This document shows, one piece after another, positions 1 through 3,785 of a stretch of 6,461 bases of DNA. Under the pieces are notes generated by a model. It did not search any database, was not told the DNA's origin, and saw only the letters and a program-made list of their open reading frames with translations. Made by a program: the position numbers and the translations under genes. The stretch is from Pseudomonadota bacterium (GTDB lineage Bacteria; Pseudomonadota; Gammaproteobacteria; SZUA-229). Location of the stretch: the NCBI GenBank assembly GCA_030673345.1, contig DAOVJH010000086.1, positions 1 to 6,461 of the forward strand. The letters run 5' to 3'. Every line of letters starts with the position of its first letter. Position 1 is the stretch's first letter.

Positions 1-672
1 AGTAATGATCAGTACATGGTCGAAGCAAATGATATGACGGCGGTTCAGCTGATGTCTGGCAAGAAATCTTTTGTTACCGGGCCTGCGGTCAATATCTATA
101 ATTCCCGTACACTTGAGGTGCTTGCACGTTCTGGATTAAAACGCTGGACCTTGCCGGTCGAGCTGTCAAAGGATACCCTGGCTCCATTGCATCGAAACAG
201 ACCGATAAATGTCGAAACGGAGGTTTTTGCTTTCGGGCGATTGCCGCTGGCTTATTCAGCCAGGTGCTTTACCGCACGTGCACATAATTTACCGAAAGAT
301 GATTGCCAGTTCCGTTGTCTTGATTATGCCGATGGTTTAATGTTGAAGACGCGGGAAGATGAATCGTTCCTCGTGCTTAACGGTATACAGACACAATCAG
401 CAAAAACACATAACCTGATTCGTGATATAAACGATTTCATCGATCTTGAGATTGATGTGTTGCGCATCAGTCCGCAATCAAGAAATACACAGCAGGTTAT
501 TGAGGTTTTTGATAACTGTATACGTGGGGAAATAGAGATCGATGAAGCCGAGAGATCACTTCAACGGTATATTATGACAGGTGAGTGTGACGGATACTGG
601 CGTGGTCAGGCCGGTATGGATAGTGTTAATACGGATCTTCCTATAAGAAACGAGCAGCAAGGTTGTAAATAA
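1..672 (+). CDS. ubiV: UbiV, O2-independent ubiquinone hydroxylation protein (U32 peptidase-like), 5' end outside window
   Basis: C-terminal 223 residues of a peptidase-U32-family protein that matches UbiV. In the known system UbiV forms a heterodimer with UbiU, each carrying a [4Fe-4S] cluster, and with UbiT they hydroxylate ubiquinone precursors without O2 in the cytoplasm. Seen here: the stretch EANDMTAVQL, the FVTGP and YNSRTLEVL segments, MPVEL-like LPVELS, the hallmark PLAYSARCFTAR, then PKDDC and FRC, and a late LNGIQTQS and GYWRGQAG. The three cysteines (codons 89, 102 and 106 counted from base 1) have the 13- and 4-residue spacing of E. coli UbiV C180, C193 and C197; the fourth ligand (C39 in E. 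coli) would lie upstream of the window. The frame is open to base 1 and the first in-window ATG (base 16) falls inside the conserved fold, so it is not the start. It overlaps the next gene by one base. ubiU is expected just upstream, which cannot be seen. Confidence 0.93.
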   Translation, partial: SNDQYMVEANDMTAVQLMSGKKSFVTGPAVNIYNSRTLEVLARSGLKRWTLPVELSKDTLAPLHRNRPINVETEVFAFGRLPLAYSARCFTARAHNLPKDDCQFRCLDYADGLMLKTREDESFLVLNGIQTQSAKTHNLIRDINDFIDLEIDVLRISPQSRNTQQVIEVFDNCIRGEIEIDEAERSLQRYIMTGECDGYWRGQAGMDSVNTDLPIRNEQQGCK

Positions 673-1592
673 TGAGTTCAACACAGAGACCAAATCACAT
701 CAGTGAAAAATATAAACTGGGCAGTCCTTTCGACCTGGATAATGATGCCGCGTATCATGCCTGGCTGGAAAATAAGATGGATGATTATCCTCAGGAAATT
801 GACGATATCATCGTAGAAATTAATGATCCGAGAAAATTAACCACGCCTGAATATAAAGTTATTCGCGACCTGGTTAAAAAAACCAATATGGCGATCTACG
901 CGGGTAAGACAGGTGATGATCCGGATAAAGATATTCCAGATAAATTAGCTCAGCAGTTTGAACTGTTTACACCTGATGACAACAGGGGAGCAGATGACGG
1001 CATTACCGCACTGCGGGTCGCTGGTGATGAGTGGCGCAGTGAGTATATTCCCTATACCAATAAACCCATCCACTGGCACACGGATGGTTATTACAATACC
1101 CTTGATCACCAGATAAACGCATTGTTCTTGCACTGTGTTTGTCCTGCAGCCAGCGGCGGTGAGAACGCTCTGCTAGATCATGAAATAATCTATATCCGGC
1201 TGCGCCAGCAAAACCCAAATTATATCCGCGTTTTAATGGAGCCGGATGTCATGATGATTCCCGCCAATATTAATAAAGATGGCGAAGAGATCCGGCCTGA
1301 TCGTTATGGCCCGGTGTTCTCCGTTTCGCCTGAGGGTAATCTTCATATGCGTTATACCGCTAGAACACGCAGTATCGTGTGGAAAGATGACCCGCTGGTG
1401 AAAGAGGCGGTCGCTTTATTGCATGATTACCTGCATACCGACTCACCCTACATCTACCGTGGAACCCTTCAGTCGGGCCAGGGTTTGATCAGTAATAATG
1501 TTTTACATGACCGTTCAGGGTTCGAAGAGGATGATGAACACAAACGACTCCTGTACCGGATGCGTTATTATCAGCGTGTAGCTAATACCTGA
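672..1592 (+). CDS. TauD/TfdA-family Fe(II)/2-oxoglutarate-dependent oxygenase, coupled to ubiV
   Basis: A complete 306-residue protein of the TauD/TfdA (clavaminate-synthase-like) fold. Such cytoplasmic enzymes use O2 and 2-oxoglutarate with a non-haem iron to hydroxylate or oxidise a small molecule. The iron triad is visible: H136-T-D138 within HWHTDGYYN, and the distal H279 within NNVLHDRSGF. R292 or R296 in KRLLYRMRYY is the likely 2-oxoglutarate carboxylate anchor. Other conserved-looking blocks are SGGENALLDHE (161-171) and LHMRYTARTRSI (224-235). There is no signal peptide or membrane segment. The ATG shares its A with the ubiV stop (TAATG), with AAGG at 659-662 nine bases upstream, so translation is probably coupled. 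The position behind ubiV suggests a role connected with quinones or with the switch between oxic and anoxic growth, but substrate and reaction cannot be read from sequence. It is too divergent for the names tauD or tfdA to be used as functional calls. Confidence 0.88.
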   Translation: MSSTQRPNHISEKYKLGSPFDLDNDAAYHAWLENKMDDYPQEIDDIIVEINDPRKLTTPEYKVIRDLVKKTNMAIYAGKTGDDPDKDIPDKLAQQFELFTPDDNRGADDGITALRVAGDEWRSEYIPYTNKPIHWHTDGYYNTLDHQINALFLHCVCPAASGGENALLDHEIIYIRLRQQNPNYIRVLMEPDVMMIPANINKDGEEIRPDRYGPVFSVSPEGNLHMRYTARTRSIVWKDDPLVKEAVALLHDYLHTDSPYIYRGTLQSGQGLISNNVLHDRSGFEEDDEHKRLLYRMRYYQRVANT

Positions 1593-1595
1593 GGA

Positions 1596-1628
1596 GTACG
1601 CTCGTCAAATAACGGCTGACGAACGTAC
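1596..1628. repeat. Inverted repeat (hairpin) between two convergent genes
   Basis: Bases 1596-1607 and 1617-1628 form a 12-bp stem with one mismatch around a 9-base loop, beginning four bases after the oxygenase stop codon. It sits between the end of the plus-strand operon and the end of the minus-strand 37-codon gene. Neither side has a T-run, so it is not a canonical intrinsic terminator. It could serve as an mRNA 3'-end stabiliser or a weak or factor-dependent terminator. Confidence 0.5.
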
Positions 1629-1665
1629 ATCGACCGAGAAGAGGTATGGTTATGCAGTTATTCGT

Positions 1666-1779
1666 TTAAAGGAATAATGCCCATAAGATCGTTGCCAGTG
1701 TTGCAATCGAGATGGCTACGATGGCCATAGCAACGCAGCCTGAACAGAAAGTTCCCAGTGATTGTGTTGTTGTGCTCAT
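1666..1779 (-). CDS. 37-residue hydrophobic small membrane protein with a CxxC pair, function unknown
   Basis: A short gene reading from ATG at 1779-1777 to TAA at 1668-1666. The product has a polar N-terminus (MSTTTQSLGTF), then C12-S-G-C15, then one long hydrophobic helix of about 20 residues rich in Ala, Ile, Val and Leu, ending LWALFL. A GGAG ribosome binding site at 1791-1788 sits eight bases before the ATG, the best Shine-Dalgarno in the window. A TTGACT box at 1873-1868 on the same strand gives a candidate promoter. It is divergent from sixA and convergent with the ubiV operon. The hydrophobic composition with a terminal aromatic belt (W34, F36) fits a single-pass inner-membrane peptide. 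The cysteine pair just before the helix could bind a metal, form a disulphide or be lipid-proximal; this is inference. I do not recognise the family. Small respiratory-complex subunits such as CydX have similar size, but no sequence match is evident. Confidence 0.7.
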   Translation of the reverse strand: MSTTTQSLGTFCSGCVAMAIVAISIATLATILWALFL

Positions 1780-1817
1780 TTCTTTATCTCCGTTTTTTTA
1801 CATTTAGGTTTTACAAA

Positions 1818-1849
1818 TTATCATTTATCGCTTCGGAAAGTTATATAAT
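1818..1849 (+). promoter_or_regulatory. Candidate promoter of sixA, overlapping the divergent promoter
   Basis: A perfect TATAAT lies at 1844-1849, but the base-for-base -35 at 17 bases (TCATTT) is poor. TTATCA (1818-1823) with TATATA (1842-1847) at 18 bases is the best pairing. An extended -10-like TGCTATTTT at 1882-1890 is an alternative closer to the gene. The AT-rich core is shared with the minus-strand promoter, so the two directions may compete. Confidence 0.35.
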
Positions 1850-1873
1850 TCTCGCATTCCAGGTAAAAGTCAA
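1845..1873 (-). promoter_or_regulatory. Candidate promoter of the 37-codon minus-strand gene
   Basis: Reading on the minus strand, TTGACT (1873-1868; 5 of 6 to the -35 consensus) is followed after 17 bases by AATTAT (1850-1845; 4 of 6). TATATA lies a few bases further. The predicted leader is about 60 bases and contains the GGAG ribosome binding site. Confidence 0.4.
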
Positions 1874-1908
1874 CAAATACATGCTATTTTTATGGTTATT
1901 GGGTCAGG

Positions 1909-2418
1909 ATGTTCGAACTAATATTGATGCGTCACGCCAAATCAGACTGGCACAGTCATACAGCTGACATAGACCGGCCTTTAAATGACAGGGGCGTACG
2001 TGATGCTGTGCGGATGGGGGCTTATCTAAAACAGGTTAATCTGGTGCCAGACAAAATGGTTGTTTCTTCAGCACAGCGCACGCAGGAGACGGCCAGCCTG
2101 CTGTTAGAAAACCTTCCGGTAGATGAGAAAAATATTATTATCGATCGCCAGCTTTACCTGGCAGACAGGGATACCCTGTGTGAAAACATCGAACTTTATG
2201 CTAGTGAAGGGCAGCGATTACTGATCCTGGCGCATAATCCTGGTATGGATTACCTGGTGAGTTATCTTGCCAGTTCACCACCATCATTATCGAGCAGCGG
2301 TAAATTGATGACGACCTGTGCTGCAGCCTGTTTTACTTTAGATTCACTGGATTCGATAAAGAAGCCGGGGCAGGGCCTGTTAAAGCGCCTTATCCGGCCT
2401 GGAGAGATTAATGAATGA
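1909..2418 (+). CDS. sixA: SixA-type phosphohistidine phosphatase (histidine phosphatase superfamily)
   Basis: A complete 169-residue, cytoplasmic, single-domain histidine phosphatase. SixA enzymes remove phosphate from phosphohistidine on proteins; E. coli SixA (161 residues) acts on phosphorelay or phosphotransferase histidines such as those of ArcB or NPr. The catalytic signature LILMRHAKSDW carries R8 and the nucleophile H9. RPLNDRG (23-29), SSAQRTQET (53-61, with R57) and the second catalytic histidine H109 in LILAHNPGMDYL complete the active site in the usual order. The short form lacking inserts is typical of the SixA branch (COG2062) rather than phosphoglycerate mutase. The ATG at 1909 gives the expected short N-terminus before the RHA motif; the ribosome binding site is weak (GGG at 1901-1903). 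Its physiological target here is unknown. There is no histidine kinase or Hpt gene in the window. Confidence 0.9.
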   Translation: MFELILMRHAKSDWHSHTADIDRPLNDRGVRDAVRMGAYLKQVNLVPDKMVVSSAQRTQETASLLLENLPVDEKNIIIDRQLYLADRDTLCENIELYASEGQRLLILAHNPGMDYLVSYLASSPPSLSSSGKLMTTCAAACFTLDSLDSIKKPGQGLLKRLIRPGEINE

Positions 2419-2499
2419 GCGGATTTTGCCATGATCGGACAAACAAGGAAGAACAGTTTTTCCACAAATAAACGCAAATGTAAAACGGTAACAAAACAC

Positions 2500-2530
2500 C
2501 GTCATTCCGGCATGTTTCTAGCCGGAATCC
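2500..2530 (+). repeat. Left copy of the 31-base hairpin unit
   Basis: An 8-bp stem, 2504-2511 (ATTCCGGC) with 2521-2528 (GCCGGAAT), closes a 9-base loop (ATGTTTCTA). Confidence 0.8.
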
Positions 2531-2560
2531 ACATATCAGGTTGGTACTGGCCATAGAGAT

Positions 2561-2591
2561 GGATACCGGCTAGAAACATGCCGGTATGACG
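2561..2591 (-). repeat. Right, inverted copy of the 31-base hairpin unit
   Basis: An 8-bp stem, 2563-2570 (ATACCGGC) with 2580-2587 (GCCGGTAT), closes a 9-base loop that is the reverse complement of the left loop. Both differences from the left copy are in one base pair of the stem and compensate each other. Confidence 0.8.
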
Positions 2592-2715
2592 AAATCATTT
2601 TTATTTGCGTCCATCTGTGGACAATGTGTTTTTGTTTTTTCTCAGGATCTGCTAAGGCGCAGAAGCGGTCGCTTAAATCCAGCATCCTTTGCCAGATAAG
2701 CACAGGTTTTACTAG

Positions 2716-3381
2716 CTAAGACTGGTGTCTGTATGCGTCGATAGTCATGCACAGGCTCACACGGTCATCGACCATCGGCGAAAGCGTATACATACCAAAC
2801 TCTGAGCGCTGGATGGTTGTTGTCGCTTTAACCGTCACGGTCTCTTCACCAGACATTGTTCCTGTTTTTTTCAAATCAACATAAAATGCGATGGCCTTAG
2901 TCACGCCGTGCATGGTGAGTTCGCCTTTGAGTACGCCTTTTTTGTCAGTTATCCACTCGATACCGGTGCTTACAAAAATAATATTCGGGTACTTCTCGCT
3001 ATCGAAAAAGCTCTCACTTTTCAGCATCGCATCGATAAGGCCTGAATCTGTTTCCAGGCTATCGACATCGATCTGAACCAGTGATGTGCCTTGATCCATA
3101 AAATCTTTCAGTGCCAGGCCGCCTTTAAAGTTATTAAATTCAGCTTTGACTTCACCTACAGGGCTATTGATACAAAAGCCCATTTTTGATGAACCCGGTT
3201 TGATACGGTATAAATCCCCGTCTGTAGCGGCCTGTAGCATCTGTGCCAGCATGTTTTTATCGACATCCGCATCTTTGAAGGGTGCACAGATATCGCCTTC
3301 ATTGGCAAATGATGGTGCCGATATGCTTAACAAAATGATGCTAAGGAATAAGGACTTCATATTGTTTTTGATGTTTTCCAT
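2716..3381 (-). CDS. YceI-family periplasmic (lipid/polyisoprenoid-binding) protein
   Basis: A 221-residue exported protein of the YceI-like family, a lipocalin-like beta-barrel that in characterised members binds isoprenoid or other amphipathic ligands in the periplasm. Family blocks visible in order are LYRIKPGSSKMGF (57-69), EFNNFKGGLAL (81-91), a segment SESFFDSEKYPNIIF (122-136) typical of the family, GELTMHGVTKAIAF (153-166), and QRSEFGMYTLSP (191-202). A signal peptide runs to about residue 26 (hydrophobic LFLSIILLSI, cleavage after SFA). ATG at 3381 and ATG at 3360 (M8) are both possible starts; neither has a clear ribosome binding site, and M8 gives the more usual short n-region. The protein is longer than a typical YceI protein because about 30 residues lie between the signal peptide and the barrel, including C32; C70 and C211 are also present, so a disulphide is possible. 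The gene stands alone behind its own promoter. Its ligand is unknown. Confidence 0.85.
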   Translation of the reverse strand: MENIKNNMKSLFLSIILLSISAPSFANEGDICAPFKDADVDKNMLAQMLQAATDGDLYRIKPGSSKMGFCINSPVGEVKAEFNNFKGGLALKDFMDQGTSLVQIDVDSLETDSGLIDAMLKSESFFDSEKYPNIIFVSTGIEWITDKKGVLKGELTMHGVTKAIAFYVDLKKTGTMSGEETVTVKATTTIQRSEFGMYTLSPMVDDRVSLCMTIDAYRHQS

Positions 3382-3424
3382 AAATAGTATATGATTTAGA
3401 ATATAAGAGAATTATAATATACTA

Positions 3425-3453
3425 ATTCTAATAAGTCCATTGATTAATGTCAA
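3425..3453 (-). promoter_or_regulatory. Near-consensus sigma70 promoter of the YceI-family gene
   Basis: On the minus strand, TTGACA (3453-3448; 6 of 6) is followed after exactly 17 bases by TAGAAT (3430-3425; 5 of 6). The predicted transcript would start near 3418, leaving a leader of about 35 bases. A second overlapping match, TGGACT (3439-3434), 17 bases, TATAAT (3416-3411), lies 14 bases downstream. Confidence 0.65.
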
Positions 3454-3460
3454 AATGACA
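3448..3460. promoter_or_regulatory. Dyad TGTCA-AAA-TGACA over the -35 box
   Basis: A perfect 5-3-5 inverted repeat covers the TTGACA box of the YceI-gene promoter, a place where a dimeric repressor could block RNA polymerase. Part of the symmetry comes from the -35 hexamer itself, so chance is not excluded. No regulator is named. Confidence 0.3.
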
Positions 3461-3524
3461 GTCGTGTACGGTTAGAAGCCGGGCAGGAATTACGCAACCC
3501 ACTGATTTTGCTGTAGACTGCAGC

Positions 3525-3539
3525 GTGAACGATGTTCAC
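3525..3539. promoter_or_regulatory. Dyad GTGAAC-GAT-GTTCAC upstream of the 52-codon gene
   Basis: A perfect 6-3-6 inverted repeat ends 59 bases before the ATG at 3599. TTGCTG at 3508-3513 is a weak -35 candidate, which would put the dyad over the -10 region, as in an operator. The interval 3382-3598 otherwise contains only the minus-strand promoter described above, an 8-T run at 3575-3582, and no other open reading frame with a credible start. Confidence 0.3.
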
Positions 3540-3598
3540 TTTACCTGGCACAACCGTTTCAGGTTTTACCGTTATTTTTTTAAGAACAAGATGCGACC

Positions 3599-3757
3599 AT
3601 GAATGATAAAAGCGATACTGAAGCAGAGTCTGCGAAAGTTAGGAACGATAACGATATTAAGAGTGAAAAGGCACCGAGCGATTTTGTTGTTGGGCTGGTG
3701 ACGTTTATTATCTTTATATTCTTTATGAGCGCGTGGATGTATCTTTCAGCTGAATAA
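3599..3757 (+). CDS. 52-residue single-pass membrane protein, function unknown
   Basis: A short gene from ATG 3599 to TAA 3755-3757. The first 28 residues are strongly charged (MNDKSDTEAESAKVRNDND..., many Asp, Glu, Lys) and the last 24 are a hydrophobic helix, about residues 29-49 (FVVGLVTFIIFIFFMSAWMY), ending LSAE. This is the layout of a C-terminally anchored membrane protein with a cytoplasmic N-terminus. There is no good Shine-Dalgarno (only AAGAACAAG at 3582-3590). A three-codon frame ATG-CGA-CCA-TGA at 3591-3602 overlaps the start as ATGA and might couple initiation. The next gene is convergent, with 28 bases between the stops. The contrast of a charged head with a clean transmembrane helix makes coding more likely than chance. 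The antisense frame over the same bases has only a TTG start. I do not recognise the family. Confidence 0.6.
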   Translation: MNDKSDTEAESAKVRNDNDIKSEKAPSDFVVGLVTFIIFIFFMSAWMYLSAE

Positions 3758-3785
3758 AACACGAAAAACAAGAATCATGTCCTGT

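Larger units (their letters stand above)
2461..2621. repeat. Nested palindromic repeat element (REP/BIME- or dRS3-like)
   Basis: Two inverted 31-base arms (2500-2530 and 2561-2591) differ at only two positions and surround a 30-base loop centred on GTAC (2544-2547). Outside them, 2461-2479 and 2603-2621 are a second inverted pair with 16 of 19 positions matching. Each 31-base arm is itself a small hairpin: ATTCCGGC...GCCGGAAT on the left and ATACCGGC...GCCGGTAT on the right, with 9-base loops. The unit resembles the GTCATTCCGGC...GCCGGAATCC repeats scattered through many proteobacterial genomes and the neisserial dRS3 plan (ATTCCC-N8-GGGAAT). It fills most of the 297-base gap between sixA and the YceI gene, and may act as a transcript end for sixA. 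No transposase is nearby. Whether it is multicopy cannot be seen here. Confidence 0.8.

Noticed and set aside
16..18. ATG at base 16 as the start of ubiV
   Set aside because: The frame is open to base 1 and the conserved UbiV fold, including one iron-sulphur cysteine, must lie upstream; the ATG is internal.
945..1218. Two minus-strand frames inside the oxygenase gene
   Set aside because: Both lie opposite the conserved HxD region of the oxygenase and have no independent support.
1758..1967. 69-codon plus-strand frame overlapping the start of sixA
   Set aside because: It covers the divergent promoter region and the real sixA start in another frame, has AT-rich chance hydrophobic content and no ribosome binding site.
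2262..2477. 71-codon minus-strand frame antisense to the end of sixA
   Set aside because: It lies opposite conserved sixA coding sequence and lacks a convincing start region.
3543..3582. ACCTG...CAGGT hairpin followed by eight T as an intrinsic terminator
   Set aside because: The stem is only 5 bp with a 12-base loop and 10 bases separate it from the T-run; no plus-strand gene lies upstream for it to terminate.
3580..3771. 63-codon minus-strand frame antisense to the 52-residue membrane protein
   Set aside because: Its only start is TTG with no ribosome binding site, and the plus-strand frame has the better protein layout.
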